Shown here: one piece after another, positions 8,669 through 16,643 of the stretch | Numbering within the stretch: position 1 is the first letter of the stretch | How the letters are laid out: each line of letters starts with the position of its first letter | Source of the DNA: an uncultured Bacteroidales bacterium | GTDB taxonomy: Bacteria; Bacteroidota; Bacteroidia; Bacteroidales; Paludibacteraceae | Reading direction: 5' to 3' | Assembly: GCA_902799875.1 (NCBI GenBank) | Contig: CADCCH010000021.1 | Span: forward strand, 1 to 51,712 | Length of the DNA stretch: 51,712 bases | Position numbers and translations under genes: made by a program | Notes under the pieces: model-generated | Seen by the model: the letters and a program-made list of their open reading frames with translations, nothing else | What the model was told of the DNA's origin: nothing | The model's database searches: none

Positions 8669-9601
8669 ATGGAAACGAAGAAAAAACTTAAATCATCAAC
8701 TGCTTATCTTTTCAACTGCTATATTTGGCTGTTGAACACTATCGCACGCGGACCTATTTCACGCGCGGCGATTGACGAAAAGTGGGCGCACGCAAACGCC
8801 AACGAGTACAAACAGGACTATCTCCCTGAGAGTAATTTCCACCGTTGGAAAACTACTGTCGAGTTGCTTTTTGAAGTCAAAATCAAGTGCAATGGAAACA
8901 ATGAGTACTACATAGAGGAGGCTGCCGACTTGCGTAACGCGGATCTGCGCTTGCGCCTATTAAACCTTATGTCTATGGATAGTCTGCTTAAGGACAGCAA
9001 AGAACTATCAGACCAAATTCTGTTTGAATCTGTTCCATCGGGCGAAAAGTTCCTTGCGCCCATCATCGAAGCTATGCGCGACAAGTGTGTGCTGCGAATG
9101 ACTTATCAAGGCTTCGGTAAACCGCGCCCATATACTTTCCCGATTGAGCCGTATTGTCTCAAGATGTTCAAGCAACGGTGGTATGTGTTGGTCTATGCTC
9201 CAAATATCGACCAAATGCGCGTATATTCCTTGGATCGTATCCACGCTATTGAGCCAACCACACAGAAATACCAACTCCCTGAAGACTTTGATGCTGAACG
9301 CTATTTCCACGACGCATATGGTGTGACAGTGCTTGGTGACAAACAACAGCCGGAGAAAATTGTAATCTCCATAGATGAAGACCAAGCCAATTACCTTCGC
9401 ACACTTCCATTACATCCGTCGCAAAAAGAGATAGAGCCTATCAATGGTTATCCTGCTTTCAGTTTCTATCTCTATCCGGCTGACGAGTTCCTGCGTGAGT
9501 TATATGCTTATGGCTCTAACTTAGAAGTCCACGAACCAAAATGGCTCCGCGAAGATTTTGCCAAAGACGCAGCAAAAACTAATAAACAGTATAACCAATA
9601 A
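8669..9601 (+). CDS. WYL-domain transcriptional regulator
   Basis: A 310-residue regulator. The N-terminal 70 residues (LFNCYIWLLNTIARGPISRA) form a DNA-binding-like region; the WYL domain lies in the middle and contains QRWYVLVYAP with the W-Y core and MRVYSLDRIHAIEPT, the usual Arg-x-Tyr/Phe-x-Leu-Asp-Arg-Ile strand; a C-terminal WCX-like extension follows. The domain senses ligands, often nucleic-acid-like, and members frequently control phage-defence loci. I chose 8669 because it lies just after the second promoter; an upstream in-frame ATG at 8504 would place both promoters inside the gene. The next gene starts 13 bp after the stop. Confidence 0.88.
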   Translation: METKKKLKSSTAYLFNCYIWLLNTIARGPISRAAIDEKWAHANANEYKQDYLPESNFHRWKTTVELLFEVKIKCNGNNEYYIEEAADLRNADLRLRLLNLMSMDSLLKDSKELSDQILFESVPSGEKFLAPIIEAMRDKCVLRMTYQGFGKPRPYTFPIEPYCLKMFKQRWYVLVYAPNIDQMRVYSLDRIHAIEPTTQKYQLPEDFDAERYFHDAYGVTVLGDKQQPEKIVISIDEDQANYLRTLPLHPSQKEIEPINGYPAFSFYLYPADEFLRELYAYGSNLEVHEPKWLREDFAKDAAKTNKQYNQ

Positions 9602-9614
9602 ATATCTAATCATT

Positions 9615-10475
9615 ATGAATTTCATAGAAAAAGAACAAGATGTATTGAATCGTTGGAAAGCGAAATTTTGCAAGGATAAGTCCAAAGACAATGAGTATGC
9701 AAATTGCAACCCTGCAGATTACTTTGCGGAAGATGGTATCATGTTTAGAGGTGAGATTGAACCGGTTTACCATGATAAAGAAAAAACAAAATTTTGGCGA
9801 TGGGCAAGAAAACCGAGTGGAGAAGAGAATCAAATGTGGACTAATGCTCCTTTACGTATACTATATTTAACTAAAGACCAATACACATATGATGGAGAAA
9901 CATGGGATGTCAGATCTGAATCATATCGGTATTTAGATAAGGCTGCGACAGAAAATGATCTGTCAACCGTTCGTTTTCATGTTAATTTGGTGTATTCGTT
10001 GTTCGGCTTGTTGAAATCTACTCCAGAACATATGGTGGGCTACGATGATTTCACGAATGCCAAAGCTTTGAGATTATCAGAAGAACAGATATATGCTCGT
10101 ATTAATTGTCGTAAAGAATATGGCGAAAGTAGTTGTAGTGACAACAAATTGTCAAAGGCGATAAATGCGTATAAGGACTTTTTGTGCGAGCAAATTCGTG
10201 ATCTGGAGGCAGATGTGTTCATATGTTGCGGTAGCCGTAATGACAAAAACATTATTTTAGACAATCTTAATGAGTTTTATGGAGGAAAGTTCAAATGGAT
10301 AGGTTATGCCACTTGGTACAACGAAGAAGATAATAAATTAGCTATTGATTCCTATCATTTGAGTTATATGAAAGGCGGATATAAACAACGATATGAAGAT
10401 ATTGTAAAGACTTATTTTGATTTTATCAAATATCTGAAAACCACAAAAGGAATAGATTTTACTAAACATCGTTAA
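9615..10475 (+). CDS. Unknown protein, possible uracil-DNA-glycosylase-superfamily fold
   Basis: A 286-residue soluble protein. APLRILYLTKDQY (about 75) resembles the first strand of the UDG fold, ARINCRKEYG (about 160) its central motif, a helix leads into DVFICCGSRND (about 195, like the conserved glycosylase strand before helix 4), and DSYHLSYMKGG (about 250) sits where UDG proteins carry the His-Pro-Ser loop. This is recalled motif order, not a search result, and the His-Pro-Ser sequence itself is absent. The gene is more AT-rich than its neighbours. It lies 13 bp after the WYL gene and 12 bp before the next, so co-transcription is likely. An in-frame ATG at 9558 overlaps the WYL gene and is less likely. 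Confidence 0.6.
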   Translation: MNFIEKEQDVLNRWKAKFCKDKSKDNEYANCNPADYFAEDGIMFRGEIEPVYHDKEKTKFWRWARKPSGEENQMWTNAPLRILYLTKDQYTYDGETWDVRSESYRYLDKAATENDLSTVRFHVNLVYSLFGLLKSTPEHMVGYDDFTNAKALRLSEEQIYARINCRKEYGESSCSDNKLSKAINAYKDFLCEQIRDLEADVFICCGSRNDKNIILDNLNEFYGGKFKWIGYATWYNEEDNKLAIDSYHLSYMKGGYKQRYEDIVKTYFDFIKYLKTTKGIDFTKHR

Positions 10476-10487
10476 ATATCAATCACT

Positions 10488-10721
10488 ATGGCACTTTGGA
10501 GAATTTCAGTTAAGAGCAGCGGAACCGTTAACGGAATCCGCTTGGAGAGAGGGATGTTCGTAGAAATGCCGACTCCCGTATCAATGTCTGACCCATTAAG
10601 ATCAAACGTCACCGAGAACAAACCCAAGATCAACAACTTGTTCGTTAGCAAGTACGGCGTAGACCTTCTGAAAGCCGGTTTGATCTCAATAAATCATCTT
10701 GAGTCAGAAAAAATCTCGTAA
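10488..10721 (+). CDS. Short conserved protein (DUF6140-like)
   Basis: A 77-residue protein beginning MALWRISVKSSG, then GIRLERGMFVEMPT and ending with KYGVDLLKAGLISINHLE. This resembles, from memory, a short Bacteroidota family (DUF6140) of unknown function found in accessory DNA. It is beta-strand rich with no membrane segment. It follows the UDG-like gene by 12 bp and is the last gene of the WYL-led unit. Confidence 0.6.
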   Translation: MALWRISVKSSGTVNGIRLERGMFVEMPTPVSMSDPLRSNVTENKPKINNLFVSKYGVDLLKAGLISINHLESEKIS

Positions 10722-10738
10722 AAATCATTCTCATTCAC

Positions 10739-10794
10739 TTTGTGGGAGTTTGGTATTGTATTTTTGCAGCGTGATTCCGTTTGGGTCACGCTGC
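10739..10794 (+). promoter_or_regulatory. Island-class promoter with 5' UTR inverted repeat
   Basis: TTCACTTTG (to 10742), 16-base spacer, TATTTTTGC at 10759-10767. The transcript start region is a perfect 9-bp inverted repeat, GCAGCGTGA (10766-10774) and TCACGCTGC (10786-10794). The same promoter words and the same AGCGTGA...TCACGCT arms recur upstream of the gene at 11554. Confidence 0.7.
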
Positions 10795-10822
10795 ATTATT
10801 ATAATAATCAAATTAACAAGTT

Positions 10823-11434
10823 ATGAGAAAAGTTATTCTTTTTGGTCTGCTTCTCTACGTTGGAGTCGCAACCGCATTTGGACAAAAGTCCGCAGTTCAA
10901 GTATTTGGTGTTCCGTTCGGGAGCACCTACGACGAGTTTTTAGCCGCTTTCAACGAAAAAGGCTTTACAGGTGATACATACATCTATGAAGGAAGTGGTG
11001 ATATTGAGGTCAGTAGTATCTACGGCTCCTTCATGACGTACCCCTGCCATATTGAAATGCGCGCTACCAAACTAACCCACACTGTCTACAAAATCAAAAT
11101 CTCTTTCTCTCTCCTTAAACAGTACAGAGATATTCCCGGAATGGAACAATGCCGCGCTATCATTTCTCGTTTCGAAGAAAAGTACGGAAAAACAACTTTG
11201 ATTCAACGAACTTACGGCAGACCTGTTGTGAAGGAATTGGAAGACAGCAGTGCGGCTATTTGGCATTTGGACGACAATATCGAATTGGAGATGTTCTATC
11301 GTGGTTGGGATGATTGCAAAATAACCTACGGCGGAACCGAAGCACTCGGCGGCTTGTACCAGAAGGAGGTGGATCAATTCAACAAACAAAAGGCGCTTGA
11401 GATACAAAATCAACTATCAGGTAGCGATATTTGA
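10823..11434 (+). CDS. Secreted protein of unknown function
   Basis: A 203-residue protein with a clear signal peptide (hydrophobic 5-18, likely cut after the Ala-Phe-Gly near 20). The mature part begins VQVFGVPFGSTYDEFLAAF, a pattern seen in small secreted Bacteroidota proteins in which a short strand precedes a helix; later parts are mixed alpha/beta with two Cys and several aromatic residues. No catalytic motif is visible. It is transcribed alone from an island-class promoter with a structured leader. Confidence 0.7.
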   Translation: MRKVILFGLLLYVGVATAFGQKSAVQVFGVPFGSTYDEFLAAFNEKGFTGDTYIYEGSGDIEVSSIYGSFMTYPCHIEMRATKLTHTVYKIKISFSLLKQYRDIPGMEQCRAIISRFEEKYGKTTLIQRTYGRPVVKELEDSSAAIWHLDDNIELEMFYRGWDDCKITYGGTEALGGLYQKEVDQFNKQKALEIQNQLSGSDI

Positions 11435-11456
11435 TAAAAATTTTACCCTCTTTCAC

Positions 11457-11539
11457 TTTGTAAACGAGTGAAGCAGTAATTTTGCAGCGTGATTCTTATT
11501 TCGCGTAATCGCTCAAACGATTATTTCGAATTCACGCTG
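11457..11539 (+). promoter_or_regulatory. Island-class promoter with nested 5' UTR hairpins
   Basis: TTCACTTTG (ending 11460), 16-base spacer, TAATTTTGC at 11477-11485. CAGCGTGA (11485-11492) pairs with TCACGCTG (11532-11539), and inside the loop TAATCG and CGATTA form a second stem. This matches the leader arms of the 10823 gene. Confidence 0.7.
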
Positions 11540-11553
11540 TAATTTTTTATAAT

Positions 11554-11832
11554 ATGACCATACAAGAAATCAACGACCAGCTCGAATTGCTGCGTCTAAA
11601 AGAATTATTCATGTCGGATATTAAGATCCGAAGTAAAATGGCAATTCTACTGAGTGACGAATGTGCCGCAGAAGTTCCACCTTATCAGGAGTTTTGCGAA
11701 CTCACGCATTGTACGCCGGAGATAGCCACAATGTTCACGCACATCTCGCTTTACGATGTGATTCTCACTCGGAAAGAAATTGCTGCTGAACGAAAACGAT
11801 TAGAAAGGATGAAACATGATACACTACAATGA
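11554..11832 (+). CDS. Small unknown protein, first of an overlapping pair
   Basis: A 92-residue, probably helical cytoplasmic protein. It has no recognised domain. Its last 17 bases overlap the start of the next gene in another frame, so translation is probably coupled, as in many two-gene accessory modules. It is driven by the promoter with a nested leader hairpin just upstream. A toxin-antitoxin-like or defence role is only a guess from size and arrangement. Confidence 0.6.
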   Translation: MTIQEINDQLELLRLKELFMSDIKIRSKMAILLSDECAAEVPPYQEFCELTHCTPEIATMFTHISLYDVILTRKEIAAERKRLERMKHDTLQ

Positions 11833-12460
11833 CAAGTTCCTTAGCAGACTCGAAAAGGAAATACGATTCGCGTATAATGATAAGTATGATATCTTTGATG
11901 ACTATACGCATTACGGTTGTTTACTGGAGCTGCGCAAGAACATGCTTAACGATCAAGCACTTACGCGCAAGAATCAGGAAGAACTTCTGCCGCATATCAT
12001 AACCTTTAACGACGCACTTCGTGACGCGCTTAAACACATGTATGATAGCGCGCATGAACTCTATCGCCAGATGTCCACCATCCAGCCAAGCATAGAACTG
12101 GAAGCCAAATGTTTCTTGTCGAATAAGTATCCTTCTTTGCACCCGTTTCAGAAGAATAATAGGCAAGAATTATGGGAAGCATTAAGTGATACCGGTTGGA
12201 ATCGGCTCTATGAGAGCGGTGTTACAAACAGTTTAATCCTCCCTCACGATATAGACATGTCGTTCGATGAGTTTATCGGCATGAAAAGTGGTCTGCCCAA
12301 TTGGAATGAACGCTTGGATCAGGTTCTCACAAAAGACCTGCACCTTATCAATGCCTTCCACAATCTCTTTGACCACACCAACTTTGCCCTCACAGATATA
12401 ATCTTTGTCCGTGAGTTTGTCGAAGAAATAACTATAAAAATCGAGGAAACTCATTTTTGA
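11816..12460 (+). CDS. Unknown protein, second of an overlapping pair
   Basis: A 214-residue helical, acidic-aromatic soluble protein without signal peptide or membrane segment. It overlaps the preceding 92-residue gene by 17 bp. I recognise no family. Segments such as HNLFDHTNFALTDIIFVREF look like packed helices; there is no nuclease, ATPase or transferase motif. A terminator hairpin shared with the convergent TPR gene lies 73 bp after the stop. Confidence 0.6.
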   Translation: MIHYNDKFLSRLEKEIRFAYNDKYDIFDDYTHYGCLLELRKNMLNDQALTRKNQEELLPHIITFNDALRDALKHMYDSAHELYRQMSTIQPSIELEAKCFLSNKYPSLHPFQKNNRQELWEALSDTGWNRLYESGVTNSLILPHDIDMSFDEFIGMKSGLPNWNERLDQVLTKDLHLINAFHNLFDHTNFALTDIIFVREFVEEITIKIEETHF

Positions 12461-12532
12461 ATCATTTTTGGTCTTTTTGGACGAAGTTTGCATTTTTCCA
12501 CGTACTTTCCACCTAGTTCCAATGGATGCTTC

Positions 12533-12556
12533 CAAGTTTTTAACATCAAAAACTTG
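12533..12556. terminator. Bidirectional terminator between convergent genes
   Basis: Perfect 9-bp inverted repeat CAAGTTTTT (12533-12541) and AAAAACTTG (12548-12556), with T runs inside the stem on both strands. It lies between the unknown pair (+) and the TPR regulator (-). Confidence 0.6.
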
Positions 12557-12565
12557 CATATTTCT

Positions 12566-14014
12566 TTAAAACACGCTTAATACATATTGTCTGAGCCAAG
12601 AATCAATGTCGTCAATTTCGGCATTGACGTGTTTGCGAACAATCTGACGGCGATGATAGATTGTTTGTTTTTGTACGTTCAGCACTATGGACATATCGTT
12701 ATCCGATGCACCTATGATGCTGAGGATGGCAAACTGCATATCCGATTCGGTCAGTTCCGGATATTCTGAACGTAGGCGACTAATTGCGCCATCCAAAGCT
12801 TTGTCAATAGAAGCAATCAGTTCATCCAAACTCTCTTTACTCATGGTTAGTTGTTCATCGCGGTAGGTTTGTAACCATTTTGGGAACTCTACTTCATTAC
12901 CGCGCATTCGCTGCATTTCTATCTCGCGGGTGAGGTTTACTTTCTGCTGAAGCCGTTCCAACGCCAATTGTAACTGCTGTACGTACTTGTCCCGCAAAGC
13001 CTCCAACTGTCTGGATTGTTCACGTCGACGTTGCTGCCAATAGCGCCAAAGAACTACAAATAATACAATTAATACAGTTAGTAATAATACTAATACCAAC
13101 GATATCTTACGTTGCCATTGTTTTTCACGCTGCGCTTCTTGGGCACGTTGTTGTTCACGAGCGACATCATAGTGTAAAGAAAGTGCATATGTGCGTGCTC
13201 CTGCATCTCGCTGAAGTTCTTCTATCTTGCGATCGTAGAGATCCAAGAGTACACCATAAGCTGTATCTGCTTTTCCTCTTTGTCTAAGGATCTTACTGTT
13301 AAGATAGGCGTAACTCTGTTCAAACCAATAGGCGTAGGCAGAGTCGGTAGGTTGCAGACGCTCCAAGTAATAAGCGGCTGAGTCTGTAGCATGCTGCGCC
13401 AATAAAAGTTCCACTATCTCCGAATAACGCGTAGGGACGTTATAGTCTTGAGCCAACTGCTTGCAGACGCTTAGTCGATGCTTCACACTATCTGGATAGC
13501 ATAGTTGATAACGATAGGCATCTATATCAAGCAATAATAATGGACTGTTGGTCGTACGCGCATATTGCTCAGCTTGCGCAAAATACCAAAGCACACTGTC
13601 TTGTTCGCCTCCCGTAATAGCTATCGTACGCGCGATGTCGCGATAGGCACATGCAAGATATATAGTGTTACTATCCGGATCTAATAGCGGTATCGACTTA
13701 CGGTAGTAGTTTTGGGCAATGTCATACAACATATCGCTTTCTGAAGTGTTTCCTAAACGGAACCAGGTAAGTCCCAATAACCGGTCACGATGCGAGGAAC
13801 GCGGCAGACTTACCAAAATCTCTTCCGCTTGCTTTAGATAGGCTGTAGAAGACTCGTATTGACTACTATTATTATAAGATATACCCTGGTGGTATAATTC
13901 TTCTGCTTCGTTCAGGCTATTTTTTGTGTTTTTCGCGTCAAAACGGCAACCCTGCAAGCAAAGAATCAAGCCTAAAAGCAGCCAAAAATCCACTCGTACA
14001 ACTTTATTTTTCAT
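12566..14014 (-). CDS. TPR lipoprotein regulator with transmembrane helix and C-terminal HTH
   Basis: A 482-residue protein of a type common in Bacteroidales. A lipoprotein-like signal ends LCLQGC (Cys near 22). TPR-like helical repeats fill about 30-280 (for example AEELYHQGISYNN, LTWFRLGNTSESDMLYDIAQ). A membrane helix at about 305-327 (LVLVLLLTVLIVLFVVLW) is followed by a coiled coil and a LuxR-like HTH (TESDMQFAILSIIGASDNDM, then LNVQKQTIYHRRQIV). This suggests a membrane sensor passing a periplasmic signal to DNA. It is divergent from the repeat-containing surface protein at 14169, a plausible target. Confidence 0.85.
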   Translation of the reverse strand: MKNKVVRVDFWLLLGLILCLQGCRFDAKNTKNSLNEAEELYHQGISYNNSSQYESSTAYLKQAEEILVSLPRSSHRDRLLGLTWFRLGNTSESDMLYDIAQNYYRKSIPLLDPDSNTIYLACAYRDIARTIAITGGEQDSVLWYFAQAEQYARTTNSPLLLLDIDAYRYQLCYPDSVKHRLSVCKQLAQDYNVPTRYSEIVELLLAQHATDSAAYYLERLQPTDSAYAYWFEQSYAYLNSKILRQRGKADTAYGVLLDLYDRKIEELQRDAGARTYALSLHYDVAREQQRAQEAQREKQWQRKISLVLVLLLTVLIVLFVVLWRYWQQRRREQSRQLEALRDKYVQQLQLALERLQQKVNLTREIEMQRMRGNEVEFPKWLQTYRDEQLTMSKESLDELIASIDKALDGAISRLRSEYPELTESDMQFAILSIIGASDNDMSIVLNVQKQTIYHRRQIVRKHVNAEIDDIDSWLRQYVLSVF

Positions 14015-14084
14015 ATAAAAATATATTTTTCTAATTTACAGTAATTTATAAAATAGCACAAACAGGTATCGTACAAGTGTAAAA

Positions 14085-14117
14085 TTTGCGTATGTAAGCA
14101 AAAAGCAGTAATTTTGC
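14085..14117 (+). promoter_or_regulatory. Promoter of the repeat-containing surface protein
   Basis: TTTGCGTATG from 14085 and TAATTTTGC at 14109-14117. Confidence 0.75.
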
Positions 14118-14168
14118 ACCAGTTTTTGAATAATGATTCACGATGCAAAATTAACACATTTTTTTAAT

Positions 14169-16643
14169 ATGTGCAAATTTAAATCAAATATTCTTGTATT
14201 TTTGTGCATTTTAGGTGTATTGGATGGCTTTTTGTACGCCGAATCGTCCATTGTGCTGATTCCTTCCGCTGATGCGATCTGTACGGCGAATCCATTCATT
14301 ACTTTCAGACCAGATTTTACGGATGATGGTTATTTTGGTGATTCAAAGCGTTTTTTTTATGAGTTTTCTGCAGATGGCATATCGTGGACTACTTTTTATA
14401 CGCTGAATAATAATTATTATGGCTATAACCAACGCCCTGCTAACTTTCAAGAAGGCTGGTACCGTGTTTCCGTGGCGAGGACGGACGAAGAGTATATGCC
14501 GGAAAAATGGCTGGTGAGTGAAGCTATCTATATGGCGAAGGTAGAAGGCGGTTGTACTCCTTACCGATTCACCTGGCCGGATGAGATTTCTGAGAATGTC
14601 TGTCCGCGAGGTACGATTCTCTTTCGTGAGGATTTCGGCGGCAATGATCCTTCCGATCCTGTAACCAGCCCAACACCGCTAACCACTATGAGTTCACGTT
14701 ATCGTCAAGTTTTCAATGTCCTTTCGTGGGTTTCCAGTGGTCTGTATGTAGTAGCCAAGCACGGATGGAAGAATAATTTTGACAATAGTACTACCGCCAA
14801 TATGTTTTCTCAATGGTTTCTTCAGGACGACCACACCTATCCTAATGATTATACACGCGGGTATTTATTGGAGGTAGATGGAATAGGAGGTAATGACGCT
14901 TTTTACAGCACTACTTTCCCCGTTTGTCATGAGTTGGATCTCTCTTTCTCCGCTTATGTAGCGAATGTGCTGGAACCCGGTCATAATTTCGCGCGCCCCA
15001 AAGTTCGCTTCCTGATTCAGGACGAATTGACGGGCGACACTATCTGGGAACAATCCTCTGGGTCTATTGAACCAGCACCATCGGATTATCTACAATACGG
15101 GCCTCCGTCAACGATGTCCTCTCCCTGGCACTTGGTTGGAGCGACTTTCCACGTGCCGGAAGGAGTGAATTCTATCCGTCTGTCTATTTTTAATGATGAA
15201 AACAGTAGTATGGGAAACGACTTTGCGATGGATGACATAGAGATTAGGCTCTGTAATCCGGTTGTGTCTATTCTCTCCGAGCATGAAGTTTGTCTGGATT
15301 CATCGTATGTTTTTGAGACTTCTGTGACATCGGATGGCGGTTTTAAGTCTCCGTATAATTACTTATGGCAATATGCGTCTGACAGTTTAGATTTCAATAG
15401 TGACGGTTGGACAAATGTTGTTTTGGGTGAAACGCTCTCCTTTGATTCTGTCAAATTTGCCAATGATGGATGGTACCGGCTCTGCGTTACTTCCGCCGAC
15501 GTAGATGTAGAGACGGAGCGGTATTGCCGTGCGATGAGTGAGCCATTCCATCTGACGGTCAAAGTATGCTGTCCGGAGCGGGTTGATGAAATCGAAGAAA
15601 TTACCGTCTGCGACACGCTGATGCCCTACCGCTGGCATGATACTATATTCTATAAAGACACTACGTATGAGATTATTTACAAGAACCAATACGACTGCGA
15701 GATCAAAAGAGGTGTCTATACGCTTCATACCGAGTTATGCTGCCCGGATGTGCAGTATGCACCGGTAGATACGATAGTCTGCGACACGCTGATGCCTTTT
15801 ATTTGGCGTGGTTTAACTTTTGATAAGCCAGGAACGCAAGAAGTAATGGAACAGAGTCCTCGTGGCTGCGACAGTATATTGCATGTATATAGTTTGGAAA
15901 CCGAAATATGCTGTAGGGACTTTCAGTATGAATCGGTAGATACGATAGTATGCGATACGCTGATACCATTTATATGGCGAGGTTTAACTTTTGATAAGTC
16001 AGGAACGCAAGAAGTAATGGAACAGAGTCCTCGTGGCTGCGACAGTATATTGCATGTATATAGTTTGAATACCGAAATATGCTGTAGGGACTTTCGGTAT
16101 GCTCCGATAGATACGATAGTTTGCGATACGCTGATGCCTTTTATTTGGCGGGGTTTTGTCTTTGAAGAACCGTCCAGTCAAGAGGTTATGGAGCAGAGTC
16201 CTCGTGGTTGCGACAGTATTTTGCATGTATATATTCTGGATACTGTTCATTGCGAACGATTGTACCCTATTATTGTTAACAAATACAACTGGCAGCTGCT
16301 TTGCGACAATGTCGCACTGCGTCGCTTTTTTCCAGACCGTACAGTTACCGGTTTTCTATGGTATAAAAACGATGTGCCGATAGAGGGAGCAACGGAAGAT
16401 GATTATTCGGAACAGAATGAATTAAACGGTATTTTCCAGCTGCGTGTTACTTTGGACCATGAGCAGATTGTATGGTCCAATATCCTCGATATACATGCTT
16501 CCACCGAAGAAACGCCTGTGCAGGTACATATCTATAACAGTCATGGAGAGGAGGTTGCGGAGAGCCAAGTGAGACATGGCGTATATCTTTATCGTTACCA
16601 GCAAGGCGAGCGTGTATGGACCGAAAAAAGATTGATCCCATGA
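14169..16643 (+). CDS. Secreted multi-domain protein with CDT/GCDS Cys repeats
   Basis: An 824-residue exported protein (signal peptide in the first 25 residues, NILVFLCILGVLDGFLYA). The N-terminal half contains a jelly-roll-like carbohydrate-binding or adhesion region (CHELDLSFSAYVANV, FAMDDIEIRLCNP). One divergent and three near-identical 57-residue repeats follow, each with the cores VCDTLMPF, IWRG and SPRGCDSILHVY. The C-terminus (GVYLYRYQQGERVWTEKRLIP) resembles a type IX secretion sorting domain. Start 14169 follows the promoter at a normal distance; 14133 would add 12 residues before the signal. It overlaps the next gene by ATGA and is divergent from the TPR regulator. Confidence 0.75.
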   Translation: MCKFKSNILVFLCILGVLDGFLYAESSIVLIPSADAICTANPFITFRPDFTDDGYFGDSKRFFYEFSADGISWTTFYTLNNNYYGYNQRPANFQEGWYRVSVARTDEEYMPEKWLVSEAIYMAKVEGGCTPYRFTWPDEISENVCPRGTILFREDFGGNDPSDPVTSPTPLTTMSSRYRQVFNVLSWVSSGLYVVAKHGWKNNFDNSTTANMFSQWFLQDDHTYPNDYTRGYLLEVDGIGGNDAFYSTTFPVCHELDLSFSAYVANVLEPGHNFARPKVRFLIQDELTGDTIWEQSSGSIEPAPSDYLQYGPPSTMSSPWHLVGATFHVPEGVNSIRLSIFNDENSSMGNDFAMDDIEIRLCNPVVSILSEHEVCLDSSYVFETSVTSDGGFKSPYNYLWQYASDSLDFNSDGWTNVVLGETLSFDSVKFANDGWYRLCVTSADVDVETERYCRAMSEPFHLTVKVCCPERVDEIEEITVCDTLMPYRWHDTIFYKDTTYEIIYKNQYDCEIKRGVYTLHTELCCPDVQYAPVDTIVCDTLMPFIWRGLTFDKPGTQEVMEQSPRGCDSILHVYSLETEICCRDFQYESVDTIVCDTLIPFIWRGLTFDKSGTQEVMEQSPRGCDSILHVYSLNTEICCRDFRYAPIDTIVCDTLMPFIWRGFVFEEPSSQEVMEQSPRGCDSILHVYILDTVHCERLYPIIVNKYNWQLLCDNVALRRFFPDRTVTGFLWYKNDVPIEGATEDDYSEQNELNGIFQLRVTLDHEQIVWSNILDIHASTEETPVQVHIYNSHGEEVAESQVRHGVYLYRYQQGERVWTEKRLIP
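15747..16250 (+). repeat. Three tandem 171-bp repeats in a surface-protein gene
   Basis: Units begin at 15747, 15918 and 16089. The first two are almost identical at the DNA level, the third is diverged at its start and middle, and an older copy precedes them near 15600. Each encodes 57 residues with conserved Cys. Confidence 0.9.

Noticed and set aside
12233..12559. 108-codon minus-strand ORF between the unknown pair and the TPR gene
   Set aside because: Mostly antisense to the 214-residue protein; its start lies in the terminator region and it has no promoter.
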